From NCBI GenBank assembly GCA_937923115.1, contig CAKZTE010000096.1, positions 1 through 45,783 on the forward strand: a stretch of 45,783 bases of DNA. Reading direction: 5' to 3'. Positions 34,538-43,336 of this stretch are shown here, piece by piece. Both the position numbers and the translations under genes were made by a program. The notes beneath the pieces were generated by a model. It had not been told where the DNA came from, did not search any database, and worked only from the letters and a program-made list of their open reading frames with translations. Source of the DNA: an uncultured Caulobacterales bacterium. GTDB lineage: Bacteria; Pseudomonadota; Alphaproteobacteria; Caulobacterales; Maricaulaceae. Each line of letters opens with the position of its first letter. The first letter of the stretch is position 1.

Positions 34538-35028
34538 TGGCGCGCGGGGCAAGCATTATACAGCGCTGCATCAGGCTTTACGCTGCGGACACAGGCGGCG
34601 GCGCAGCAGTGGAAGCCGCAATTGCAACGCCGTTTTTGGCCTTGCTTGGCTTAGGCGCTATCGACGGCTCTTACATGCTTTTACAAAATCATAAGATGGA
34701 GCAGGCCTTGGTTTCTGCGGCAAATTTCATGGCGCTCGCAGAAGACCCGCGCCTTGTAGAAACACAGGCTAAGCAGATTGCCGTATCGGGGACAACAAAC
34801 CCCGCCGCGCCGCCGCGTATAAAAAACTGGACGGTGGGCGATATCACGATTGCCTATAGGCTTGTTGCCAATTCAAATAATGCCTATCGCGGGGGAGGCT
34901 TCATACGCATCGTCGATATACAGACATCGCACCGCTATGACGGCTTTGGTATTATTAAGGCGGCCTCTCGCGGGCAGGTCACGTTAACCGCTCAATATCA
35001 GCAGCGTATGACGGGAACCGTGCTATGA
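34537..35028 (+). CDS. TadE/TadF-like pseudopilin
   Basis: A 163-residue protein with one membrane helix near the N-terminus in the sequence GGGAAVEAAIATPFLALLGLGAIDGSYMLLQNHKMEQAL. The G-AAVE-A motif ahead of a hydrophobic helix is the TadE/F signature for processing by a prepilin peptidase. The start overlaps the preceding gene's stop (TAATG) and the end overlaps the next start (ATGA). It is expected to act as a minor pseudopilin. Confidence 0.88.
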   Translation: MARGASIIQRCIRLYAADTGGGAAVEAAIATPFLALLGLGAIDGSYMLLQNHKMEQALVSAANFMALAEDPRLVETQAKQIAVSGTTNPAAPPRIKNWTVGDITIAYRLVANSNNAYRGGGFIRIVDIQTSHRYDGFGIIKAASRGQVTLTAQYQQRMTGTVL

Positions 35029-35642
35029 GTTTGTGGGGGCGATATAAAACCAGTCAAGACGGCGCAGTCGCTGTGGAAGCGTCTTTGATTACGACGATTA
35101 TGGTTGTGCTTACCCTCGCGGCTTTTGAAATTGTCTACGGCTTTTTTCAATGGAACGCCGCCCAGCAAGCCGTGCGCCTTGGCGCGCGATTAGCGGCGAC
35201 AAGCCCGCCCGTCTCTCAAGCGCTAGAGACGCTGACAGGTTTGGAAAACGGCGGTGAAGCGGGCGACCCCATGCCAGATTACACACACAGCTGCGCGGGC
35301 GCGAGTGCAAGCTGCTCGGCGGGAGGCTTTAATGCCGCTGTGCTAAACGAGATTGTTTTTGGCCCTGACAATGACGGGCTCTGCGCTGCGACGTCGCGGG
35401 CACGGCGCGGCATGTGCGATATTTTTGAACGCGTCAGCCCCGAGAACGTTACAATTGAATATAGGAATTCTGGCCTTGGGCGCGCGGGGGTGCCAGCTTG
35501 GCCCGCCCCGCTCATTACGGTCACGCTCACAGACGTAGAATTTGACTTCGCGCTGCTCCGTTATTTTACGCCCAATGCCATTCGTAAAATGCCGCCTGTC
35601 AGCGTGACCGTTATCGCTGAAGACATGCAATCAGGGCGTTAG
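35025..35642 (+). CDS. TadE-like pseudopilin
   Basis: A 205-residue protein with DGAVAVEASLITTIMVVLTLAAFEIVYGFFQWNAAQQAVRLGARLAAT, the clear TadE motif (cleavage region G-AVAVE, then hydrophobic helix). The periplasmic part has four cysteines between residues 90 and 130. It overlaps the previous gene by 4 bases (ATGA) and is followed 12 bases later by cpaE. Confidence 0.9.
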   Translation: MSLWGRYKTSQDGAVAVEASLITTIMVVLTLAAFEIVYGFFQWNAAQQAVRLGARLAATSPPVSQALETLTGLENGGEAGDPMPDYTHSCAGASASCSAGGFNAAVLNEIVFGPDNDGLCAATSRARRGMCDIFERVSPENVTIEYRNSGLGRAGVPAWPAPLITVTLTDVEFDFALLRYFTPNAIRKMPPVSVTVIAEDMQSGR

Positions 35643-35654
35643 GAAAACTAGACC

Positions 35655-36809
35655 ATGGATGATTTTTTGAATTTTTTAGACATAGCTGACAGTAACGCGG
35701 CGTGCGGGGACGATAGCCTTGCTATTCCTGAGCCAAAACCCAATGGCGATATTCGGCCCAATCCCTTTCCTATGCAGGCGTCGGCTCCCGTGACTTTGGA
35801 TAGAGGGGCTGCGGATCGTGCTGCGAATAATGAGGAAAGGGTGGTCAAAAGCATAAATTTCTACGATAATACTGATCAAGAGGACGCTGCTAAAAACCCG
35901 TCAGATCCCGCGACCTTTACTGTGCGCGCCGAAGATAAAGCGGCAGACTTTATGCCGCTTCAGACCCGCGATAGCGGCAATGAAAATGATGCAAAATGTT
36001 TCGCCTTTATGGGCGCGAGCGGCGGGGCGGGCGTCACCACATTGTGTATACAAATGGCGTATGACATCGCAAAACGGACTAAAAAATCTACTGGTTTTGG
36101 CGCAATTGCAGACCCCACAGTTTGCATTATAGATCTTGATTTTGAAACGGGCAGCTGCGCCTCTTATCTGGATGTACCGCCTGCCCTCACGATTGATGAT
36201 ATTTGCGGTCCGCCTGATCGTATAGATGCCTCTATTGTGCAGGCTTTAATGAGCCATCATGAAAGTGGGATCGCGGTTATTTCGACCCCAAATGCTCTAG
36301 GTGCTAATACGCTCGCGAAACCTGAAACCGTTTTGGCCTTGCTGGACGCCGCCTCTCAAGTTTACGATCATATCATTCTTGATTTACCCCGAATATGGCA
36401 GCCTTGGATTGGCGCGGCTATTGCGGGGGCAGACCATTTTGCGCTCGTCGGAGAGCTGACGATTCCGTCGCTGCATACGGCGCGGGCGCGAATCGCAAAT
36501 ATTGAAAAAGTCCTCGGCGCGCGGGTGAATTGCGAAATCGTTCTGAACAAGGTCGAACGCCGCTCATTTCGTAATTCTGTGCGCCTTGCTGATGCAGAAA
36601 AAGCCTTGCAGCGCAGCGTTAGCGCGACAATCTGTGTGGATTATGACACAACGCGCGAAGCCATAAATTGCGGCGAAGCTGTGCAGGTTATTCGCCCAGA
36701 AGCCCGCTATGTCAAAGATGTGCGTTTGCTGTCTCTTTTGTGGGCGCCTGTACGCGTCACAGGGAAAAAAGCTGCAAAGGAGCGCCGTAAAAGCCGAACG
36801 GCGGCCTAG
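35655..36809 (+). CDS. cpaE: Pilus localisation ATPase-like protein CpaE (TadZ)
   Basis: A 384-residue MinD/ParA-like protein. The deviant P-loop is GASGGAGVTTL (about residues 118-128) where canonical ParA proteins have GKGGVGKST; both lysines are absent. CIIDLDFETGSC, ILDLPR and VLNKVERRSF follow. The first 100 residues are polar and low in conservation and do not look like an intact receiver. CpaE/TadZ proteins mark the cell pole for pilus assembly. The loss of the lysines, known in some TadZ proteins, may weaken ATP hydrolysis. Confidence 0.92.
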   Translation: MDDFLNFLDIADSNAACGDDSLAIPEPKPNGDIRPNPFPMQASAPVTLDRGAADRAANNEERVVKSINFYDNTDQEDAAKNPSDPATFTVRAEDKAADFMPLQTRDSGNENDAKCFAFMGASGGAGVTTLCIQMAYDIAKRTKKSTGFGAIADPTVCIIDLDFETGSCASYLDVPPALTIDDICGPPDRIDASIVQALMSHHESGIAVISTPNALGANTLAKPETVLALLDAASQVYDHIILDLPRIWQPWIGAAIAGADHFALVGELTIPSLHTARARIANIEKVLGARVNCEIVLNKVERRSFRNSVRLADAEKALQRSVSATICVDYDTTREAINCGEAVQVIRPEARYVKDVRLLSLLWAPVRVTGKKAAKERRKSRTAA

Positions 36810-36813
36810 AATA

Positions 36814-36828
36814 TTAACACCATATTAA
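36814..36828 (+). promoter_or_regulatory. CtrA-type box between cpaE and cpaF
   Basis: TTAACACCATATTAA, perfect TTAA-N7-TTAA, in the 67-base gap before cpaF. It may mark an internal promoter for cpaF-tadB-tadC-tadD. Confidence 0.6.
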
Positions 36829-36876
36829 GGGCATCTTTCAACTGGCCTTTAGGGGACTAACCCTAAAAATGTCATC

Positions 36877-38436
36877 ATGGGTCGTTTTTCAAAATTCCTA
36901 ACCGAAGAGCCGCAGTGCGCGCCAGGCGTACAGCAACATGATGCGCCGCAAGCTAATGCCTTACCTCTTGCGCCTAGCGTTGGACCCGAGGCCCTTATTA
37001 CCGCTGTCCATTCGGCAGATGTTCCTAGCCCTCGCCCTGCTACCGTTAAAGACCTCGCCGCAAAACCAGAAGAGACGGCTGATGAACTTCGTAAAGCGGC
37101 AAATAAAGCGTGGCTTGAAACGAAAGTGCGCATCCATGCCCGCCTTATTGAAGACATTAACCTCGCCGCGCTAGATGGTTTGGACACGCCGGACCTTCGG
37201 GCGCAAGTTCTCAAGATTGTCCGCGAAATCGTCGTTGACGAAAAACTTAAACTGACATCGCCAGAGATTCAGAACCTTGCGGATGGTATTTTTGACGAAA
37301 TGACAGGGCTCGGCCCGCTCGAGCCTTTGCTGCAAGATGACTCTGTCTCCGATATTCTCATCAACACCCATGAACACGTCTATGTCGAGCGCGGCGGAGA
37401 GTTAGAGCTGTCTGGTGTTCAATTTGCCAATGAACCGCATTTATTGCGTATCATTAACCGCATTGTAGCAACGGTTGGCCGCCGCGTTGATGAAAGTCAG
37501 CCGCTTTGCGATGCGCGCTTGCTTGACGGATCGCGGGTAAACGTGGCCATTGCACCGATTGCGGTTGACGGTCCGCTCGTCTCTATTCGCAAGTTTTCAA
37601 AGACGCCTTTCACGCTCGACAGGCTTGTAGAATTTAACGCCATACCTGATGCCGTGGCGCAGTTTATATGGGCGGCGTGCCGCGCTCGGGTTACTATTCT
37701 TATTTCCGGCGGTACGGGTTCAGGCAAGACCACATTGCTGAACGCTTTGTCGCAATCTATTTCAGAAAAAGAACGGCTCATCACCATTGAGGATGCGGCC
37801 GAGTTACAATTACAGCAGCCCCATGTCGCGCGTATGGAAACCCGCCCCGCTAATATCGAAGGCAATGGCGAAATTAAACAGCGCGAGCTTGTGAAAAATG
37901 CGCTGCGAATGCGCCCAGACCGCGTCATTCTTGGCGAGGTTCGCGGCGAGGAAGCCTTTGATATGTTGCAGGCCATGAATACAGGCCACGAAGGCTCTAT
38001 GGCCACGCTGCACGCCAACACACCGCGCGATGCGATTACGCGGCTCGAACAAATGGTTGCCATGGGTGATATGAAAATTACGCCTGAAGCAGTGGCCGGG
38101 CAAATCGCCAGCGCGGTTGGGATTATTGTTCAAGCACAGAGACTGTCCGATGGGCAGCGCAAAATTACCTCCGTGGCGGAAATTGTGGGAATGGAGGGCG
38201 CGATTATTCAGATGCAGGAAATTTTCAATTATACGCGAACGGGCACGGGGCCTAACCATGAAGTGCTTGGAGAGTTTAGGGCCACAGGTATTCGACCAAA
38301 ATGCTTAAACCTCATTGAGACCCGAAATTTTAATTTGCCAGAGGGCCTGTTTGAACCAAAGGCGATGCCAACGGGGCGTTTGCTAGAGGGTGATATTAAA
38401 ACGCGGGTTTTAAGCAAAAATGAGGATAAGTCGTGA
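36877..38436 (+). CDS. cpaF: Type II/IV secretion ATPase CpaF (TadA)
   Basis: A 519-residue hexameric ATPase that drives Flp pilus assembly from the cytoplasmic side. A variable N-terminus of about 80 residues is followed by the N-terminal domain (GLGPLEPLLQDDSVSDILINTHEHVYVERGG). Walker A is ISGGTGSGKTTLLN, the aspartate box ITIEDAAELQLQQPHV, Walker B RVILGEVRGEEAFDMLQAMNTGHEGSMATLHAN, with the histidine box within it. All catalytic elements are intact. It overlaps tadB by 4 bases. Confidence 0.97.
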   Translation: MGRFSKFLTEEPQCAPGVQQHDAPQANALPLAPSVGPEALITAVHSADVPSPRPATVKDLAAKPEETADELRKAANKAWLETKVRIHARLIEDINLAALDGLDTPDLRAQVLKIVREIVVDEKLKLTSPEIQNLADGIFDEMTGLGPLEPLLQDDSVSDILINTHEHVYVERGGELELSGVQFANEPHLLRIINRIVATVGRRVDESQPLCDARLLDGSRVNVAIAPIAVDGPLVSIRKFSKTPFTLDRLVEFNAIPDAVAQFIWAACRARVTILISGGTGSGKTTLLNALSQSISEKERLITIEDAAELQLQQPHVARMETRPANIEGNGEIKQRELVKNALRMRPDRVILGEVRGEEAFDMLQAMNTGHEGSMATLHANTPRDAITRLEQMVAMGDMKITPEAVAGQIASAVGIIVQAQRLSDGQRKITSVAEIVGMEGAIIQMQEIFNYTRTGTGPNHEVLGEFRATGIRPKCLNLIETRNFNLPEGLFEPKAMPTGRLLEGDIKTRVLSKNEDKS

Positions 38437-39392
38437 GCGGCAATAACTCTATTTTAGTCTATGTTTTCATCTTCGCAGCCGCCGTGCTTGCGATGCAAAG
38501 CTTTATTGGCATGGGGCGTCATGCTGTTAAAAAAGCCAAGCTGGCCAATGATAGAATGAAACGCTTGGCCAATGAAAAAGACACAACGGTGGTTTTGGCA
38601 AAACTGCGCACACGTAGGGGCATGACCCGAGAGGGTGATCTTATTGGGGCTATTATTTGGCTGAAGAAACTCGTGCTTCATTCGGGTTTGCCTTTAGGAA
38701 ATTACGGCGTTTTTCTTGTGATAATAGGCTTCTCTCTAAGCTCGACAATTTTTGCTCTGCTGTTCAAAGGAACCTTTATTTGGATGTCTGCCGGCTTTGC
38801 TTTTGGGCTTATCATGCCGATTGTTGTCCTTAAGGTTTTAGCTTCACGGCGGCGAAAGAAAGCGGTAACGCAATTGCCCGAAGCCTTGGATGTTATTGTG
38901 CGGTCCTTAGGCGCGGGCCATCCTGTCCCCGTCGCCATGGCACTTGTGGGCCGCGAAATGTCAGACCCGATTGGCTCTGAATTTGGTATTGCCAGCGACG
39001 AAATTACCTACGGCGCGAGCATTAGCCAAACCGTGCAGCGTCTTGCCGACCGTGTTGGGCATGAGGATTTTGATTTGTTTTCAGCCATGATACGCCTCCA
39101 AGAACGGACAGGCGGTAATCTTGCGGAGCTTTTACGTAAAAGCGCGGACACTATTCGGGACCGCCAAAAAATGCGGCTAAAGGTCAAGGCTGCGTCCGCC
39201 GAAGGGCGGATGTCCGCTATGATTTTGAACATTGCGCCAATCTGCCTGTTTTTACTCATAAATTTAGCGGCACCAGATTTTTATGGGGACGTTAAAGATC
39301 ATAAGCTTATGACGTATGGCGCTTACGGAATTTTCATATGGATGGTAATTGGGAATTTGGTCATGAAAAAAATGATCAATTTTAAGATCTAG
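38433..39392 (+). CDS. tadB: Flp pilus membrane protein TadB
   Basis: A 319-residue inner-membrane protein of the GspF/TadB family. It has an N-terminal helix (residues 6-24), two central helices (about 88-130), and two C-terminal helices. The cytoplasmic T2SF domain in between reads LPEALDVIVRSLGAGHPVPVAMALVGREMSDPIGSEF, then LAELLRKSADTIRDRQKMRLKVKAASAEGRMSA. Start and stop overlap both neighbours. It works with TadC as the platform for pilin assembly. Confidence 0.95.
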   Translation: MSGNNSILVYVFIFAAAVLAMQSFIGMGRHAVKKAKLANDRMKRLANEKDTTVVLAKLRTRRGMTREGDLIGAIIWLKKLVLHSGLPLGNYGVFLVIIGFSLSSTIFALLFKGTFIWMSAGFAFGLIMPIVVLKVLASRRRKKAVTQLPEALDVIVRSLGAGHPVPVAMALVGREMSDPIGSEFGIASDEITYGASISQTVQRLADRVGHEDFDLFSAMIRLQERTGGNLAELLRKSADTIRDRQKMRLKVKAASAEGRMSAMILNIAPICLFLLINLAAPDFYGDVKDHKLMTYGAYGIFIWMVIGNLVMKKMINFKI

Positions 39393-40315
39393 TGTCCATT
39401 TCAACTTACCAAAATGCGCTCACGATTTCGATTTCGCTACTGTTCTTACTCATTAGCGTATCACTCGTGGTCCTCGCGATCCGGTCCGCCTTGCAGCATA
39501 ATGCTCAAATAGAACGCCGCCTTGCTGGAGGCGCGGGCGAGGCGATGGATGAACAACCTCAAACATCTCAAACTCTTTTCTCAAAGATTGGTCAGCATTT
39601 AACCCTGCCTGGTCCAGAGGACATCAGCCGTATTCGTTTTGAGCTGTCACAGGCGGGCTTTTACAGCGCTTCCGCTGTACAGAGCTATCACGCTATTCGG
39701 GTGACGTGCCTGTTTATCCCGCAGCTTTTGCTGCTGATGCTTATTCCTTATCTGGCCAACCATATGAGTTTTTCGGCCTTATTGACGCTCTTTTGCGCTT
39801 CTTTAATGCTCAGCCTTTACGCGCCTATTCTTGTGGTACGCTGGCGGACAACAAAGCGCAGAGATGAATGCCGCAACGGCTTTCCCGATATGATGGATTT
39901 GCTGATTGCCTGTATCGAAGCCGGCCTTGGGATGGACGCGGCCCTTGTGCGGGTGGGCCACGAAATTGGCGCGCGCTATCCGACTTTGCGGATTAATCTG
40001 GACATTATGAATTTGGAGCTTAGAGCCGGACGAGAGCGCAACGCCGCCATGATAAATTTTGCCAAGCGTGTGAACCTCGAAGAAGCACGCTCACTTGCGG
40101 TCATGCTCAAGCAAGCTGAAGAAATGGGCGCCAGCGTAGGCCGTACGCTGCGCACCTTTGCCGATGAAATGCGTATGAAGCGTATGATGAAAGCTGAGGA
40201 AAAGGCGATGGCGCTTTCAGCCAAACTCACCGTGCCGCTTATCCTTTTCATTTTCCCGACTATTATTTGTATGGTCATGTTGCCGGCGGGCATTCGTATT
40301 TCGCAAGGCTTATAG
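39392..40315 (+). CDS. tadC: Flp pilus membrane protein TadC
   Basis: A 307-residue inner-membrane protein paired with TadB. It has an N-terminal helix (about 9-28), a helix pair near 105-150, and the T2SF domain DMMDLLIACIEAGLGMDAALVRVGHEIGARYP, then LAVMLKQAEEMGASVGRTLRTFADEMRMKRMMKAEEKAMALSAKLTVPLILFIFP. The start codon is ATG's neighbour GTG (39392) directly overlapping the tadB stop. Confidence 0.95.
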   Translation: MSISTYQNALTISISLLFLLISVSLVVLAIRSALQHNAQIERRLAGGAGEAMDEQPQTSQTLFSKIGQHLTLPGPEDISRIRFELSQAGFYSASAVQSYHAIRVTCLFIPQLLLLMLIPYLANHMSFSALLTLFCASLMLSLYAPILVVRWRTTKRRDECRNGFPDMMDLLIACIEAGLGMDAALVRVGHEIGARYPTLRINLDIMNLELRAGRERNAAMINFAKRVNLEEARSLAVMLKQAEEMGASVGRTLRTFADEMRMKRMMKAEEKAMALSAKLTVPLILFIFPTIICMVMLPAGIRISQGL

Positions 40316-41272
40316 ATGAAACGGGTTTTCTCTGTCATGGCTGCGCCTCTTTTGTTTGTGGGCTGTGCCAGCACGCCAACGGCTTTGCCAGACGTGCAGT
40401 TAGCCGCCGTGCCAGAGCGAGCCTTAAAACTCGACATAGCTTCAGCGCCAAATCGGCTCAAAGCGGGCGCGATATCGGCCCCCATCGCGGTGCGCGCGGC
40501 CTCTCGTCAACACCCGCATTTACTGGCGATTAAAGATCCTATCACCCTTGCCGTTGAGGCACGCGTGGAGGGCGATTACGAAAAAGCCTATCAGCATTTT
40601 TACGCTGCGTGGCTTGCGACGCCAGAAAGCCAAGATGTCGTGATTAGCTTGGCGAACATGGCGCTACGGATTGGCAAATTTGAGGAGGCTTACGCGCTAA
40701 CCTCAGCTTTGGACGGAACATCAATGCATCCGGCTTTAATTGCCGCCCATGTTCTTGCTGAAATTGGGACCAATAAAAGCCACGACCCCGAAGGGCGGCT
40801 TAGAGATGCGCTTAAGGCCGCCCCGCATGATTACCGCCTGTGGAATGCACTCGGGCGCTATTTTGACGGGCAGGGCCAGCCAGACCGCGCCCAAGCCAGC
40901 TATCAAACCGCGCTTAAAGAGGGCGGGGCGGCTGCGGGCGTGTTCAATAATTTAGGCATGTCATTCCTCCTGCAAGGAAAGCAGGCGGATGCGCTCTCGC
41001 AATTTGAGCAAGCTGCTCTGATAGACCCGAAAACGCTGCTTTATGATAATAACCGCCGCCTGACCTTAGCGCTTATGGGGGATTATCGCCGCGCCGTAGC
41101 AGGGCTTGATGGCAATCGCGCCGCAGATATTTTTAACGATGCAGGTTATATTGCTAAGTCTCGCCAGAATGTAGAGAATGCCGCGGCCTTATTTGAAGCC
41201 GCGATTGCGCAAAGCACATCCTATCACTCGCGAGCCCATGCTAATTTAAAGGCATTGCGTAAACTGCCCTAA
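40316..41272 (+). CDS. tadD: TPR lipoprotein TadD
   Basis: A 318-residue protein with a lipoprotein signal (lipobox LLFVGCAS, Cys at about residue 17) and TPR repeats from about residue 75 to the end (EGDYEKAYQHFYAAWLATPES, WNALGRYFDGQGQPDRAQASYQTALKEG, FNNLGMSFLLQGKQADALSQFEQAALIDP). It is thought to help secretin assembly as a pilotin-like factor. Its ATG follows the tadC stop directly. It is the last gene of the pilus run; no terminator is obvious after it. Confidence 0.93.
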   Translation: MKRVFSVMAAPLLFVGCASTPTALPDVQLAAVPERALKLDIASAPNRLKAGAISAPIAVRAASRQHPHLLAIKDPITLAVEARVEGDYEKAYQHFYAAWLATPESQDVVISLANMALRIGKFEEAYALTSALDGTSMHPALIAAHVLAEIGTNKSHDPEGRLRDALKAAPHDYRLWNALGRYFDGQGQPDRAQASYQTALKEGGAAAGVFNNLGMSFLLQGKQADALSQFEQAALIDPKTLLYDNNRRLTLALMGDYRRAVAGLDGNRAADIFNDAGYIAKSRQNVENAAALFEAAIAQSTSYHSRAHANLKALRKLP

Positions 41273-41396
41273 GCGGCCTAGAGGCGTTGCCTATTTCATG
41301 AGCGGGCCGAAATGTAATATTGCCTATTCACTCACAAACCGCTTATATCCAGATGACGATAGCGTTGACGTTAGATGATTTGCAGAAAGCCGCCCC

Positions 41397-42179
41397 ATGA
41401 ATGCCTCATCCGAACCGCTCCAATTTCAAATGATGACAACGCAGATTGGCCGCATAACCCTGAACAATCCTGGTCGGCGCAATGCCTTGACCGCAAAGAT
41501 GTGGAACCGTCTCACCGAGAGCTTGGCCGCGGCGGCCGCGGAAGATGAGCTAAGAGTCCTTGTTATTACGGGGGCAGGGGAGCATTTTGCGGCGGGCGCG
41601 GATATATCAGAATTTAGTACACATTACGCCACGCCAGAAACTTCGGCGCAAATCTCCCGAAAAATATCAATCGCGCTTGATGCCGTGGCGAATTTTCCGC
41701 GCCCAACCCTAGCGAAAATTAGCGGAGCGTGCGTTGGAGGCGGCGCGGGTATCGCGCTAGCTTGTGATATCAGATTTGCCGATGCGAGTAGCAAATTTGG
41801 TATCACGCCAGCCAAACTGGGTCTTGTCTATCCCTTTGCTGATGTGCGCCGATTGGTGCAAGCCGTTGGCCTGTCAAATGCCAAAGACATGTTGTTCTCG
41901 GGTCGAATAATTTCGGCAGAAGAGGCCAAATCAATGGGATTGATTGATACGTTAGCCGAGCCTTATGCGCTGGATCAAACTGTTCGCGATTACGCGCTTA
42001 GCCTCTGCGAGACATCCAAAGAGTCAGTTCGCGTAATGAAGCAAATGTTTATGGCCATTGCCGAAGGGCAAAGAGGCGAAACGGCCTCTACGAAACAGTG
42101 GTTTCTTGAGGCCTTTGCCAGTGATGATTTCAAAGAGGGCTACCAGGCCTTTTTAGAAAAGCGCAAGCCAAAGTTCTGA
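41397..42179 (+). CDS. Enoyl-CoA hydratase/isomerase-family protein
   Basis: A 260-residue crotonase-fold protein. The oxyanion-hole segments are present: HFAAGADISEF and KISGACVGGGAGIALACDIRFAD. In the active-site stretch FGITPAKLGLVYPFADVRRL the first catalytic glutamate of true hydratases (P-E) is alanine, and the second position appears as aspartate (AKDMLFSG). It may therefore be an isomerase, decarboxylase or hydrolase of the same fold rather than a hydratase. The next gene, 52 bases on, encodes a CitE-like lyase; both act on CoA esters and may share a pathway. Confidence 0.85.
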   Translation: MNASSEPLQFQMMTTQIGRITLNNPGRRNALTAKMWNRLTESLAAAAAEDELRVLVITGAGEHFAAGADISEFSTHYATPETSAQISRKISIALDAVANFPRPTLAKISGACVGGGAGIALACDIRFADASSKFGITPAKLGLVYPFADVRRLVQAVGLSNAKDMLFSGRIISAEEAKSMGLIDTLAEPYALDQTVRDYALSLCETSKESVRVMKQMFMAIAEGQRGETASTKQWFLEAFASDDFKEGYQAFLEKRKPKF

Positions 42180-42231
42180 TTGTCTTTGGGCCATCAATTT
42201 GGGCCTGATGTGTGGGCCAAAAGGGAATAAT

Positions 42232-43050
42232 ATGCATTACCGGTCTCAATTATTTGTTCCTGGCAACCGTCCGGACCGTTTTGAAAAAGCCTGCCAAGCG
42301 GGGGCTGATTTAGTTTGTATTGACCTTGAGGACGCTGTTGGACCAGGTGAAAAAGACGCCGCCCGAGACGGGGTGCTTGAGTGGCTCTCTCAATCCAGCC
42401 ATTCCCACGTATCCTTGCGTATTAACGGACTTACCACGCCAGATGGCCGCCGCGATATTGCTGCGCTTAAATCTTGCGGGCTTAAGCTGCCGTTTATTAT
42501 GATACCCAAAGTCGCGTCTCGCGCGCAAATGAATGATTTGGACGATGATTTACCCGATGATCTTGGGCCGTTTTTTGCAATTATTGAAAGCGCAGAAGGC
42601 CTGCTGAACTGCGAAGACATTTTTTCTAATGGCCGCGTGACATTGGGCATGTACGGCGCGGTGGATTACGCAGGTGATGTGGATTGCGATCACACTTGGG
42701 AGACGCATCTCTACGCCCGCTCGCGCCTTATCGCCGCCGCCGCCGTTTTTGATGTGCAGCTCTTTGATGTGCCACATATTAATGTGCGCGATTTGGACGA
42801 TTGCGAATCCAGCACCCGCCGCGCCAAAGCGCTCGGTATTCATGCCCGCTCCGCTATTCATCCTGCGCAAATAGAGCGAATTCATGCCGCCCTCTCGCCG
42901 TCCGTGGATGAGGTCGCTCACGCTGAAAAGGTTATCGCCGCCTATAAAGACGCGAAAGGGAATGTCGTCCTACTTGACGGAAAATTCATCGAAGCCCCTG
43001 TCGTCAAAAAAGCAATGCGGGTTCTCGCCTACAAAAACCGCTTAGCCTGA
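42232..43050 (+). CDS. CitE-like CoA-ester lyase (HpcH/HpaI family)
   Basis: About 272 residues from ATG 42232, which has AGGGAA 6 bases before it; the track start at 42199 is not supported. Motifs: RSQLFVPGNRPDRFEKA, GADLVCIDLEDAVGPGEKDAAR (metal and substrate binding), SLRINGL, IPKVAS, AIIESAEGLLNCEDI, LGMYGAVDYAGDV, and SAIHPAQIERIH near the C-terminus. The family cleaves malyl-, citramalyl- or citryl-type acyl-CoAs; stand-alone CitE-like proteins without citF and citD, as here, are usually malyl/citramalyl-CoA lyases or malate thioesterases. The substrate cannot be fixed from sequence. Confidence 0.9.
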   Translation: MHYRSQLFVPGNRPDRFEKACQAGADLVCIDLEDAVGPGEKDAARDGVLEWLSQSSHSHVSLRINGLTTPDGRRDIAALKSCGLKLPFIMIPKVASRAQMNDLDDDLPDDLGPFFAIIESAEGLLNCEDIFSNGRVTLGMYGAVDYAGDVDCDHTWETHLYARSRLIAAAAVFDVQLFDVPHINVRDLDDCESSTRRAKALGIHARSAIHPAQIERIHAALSPSVDEVAHAEKVIAAYKDAKGNVVLLDGKFIEAPVVKKAMRVLAYKNRLA

Positions 43051-43336
43051 GTGCCTTAAGAACTCCCAGTCCTATCCCCTTGAACCCAACAAAATACCAG
43101 CATGAAAATTTTCCGCGTCCCTGTGATTTGCACGCCCCTATCCCTATAGTGTCGGCTGGGTAGCAATGAGGCCGCGATCGTAATACGGTTCAGCATGCCC
43201 GTGGCCCCGCTGCGCAAAGCCTAGCTGCCGAATTAGGGCAAAGTTTCCCCTGGTTTCAAAAAAAAGCAGCTTTAGCGAGGGCCGTAATTCCATCTTAATA
43301 ACTCTAGGGTAGTCCACGCTCAGAAGTGGATTGCAA
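43051..43336. other. Intergenic region before haloperoxidase
   Basis: About 285 bases. I see no small gene and no clear promoter. The minus-strand ORF 43144-43527 runs antisense into the haloperoxidase signal region and is a shadow. Confidence 0.4.

Noticed and set aside
37497-38063. Minus-strand ORF of 188 residues
   Set aside because: Antisense to the catalytic core of cpaF, which has all its motifs; serine-rich shadow translation.
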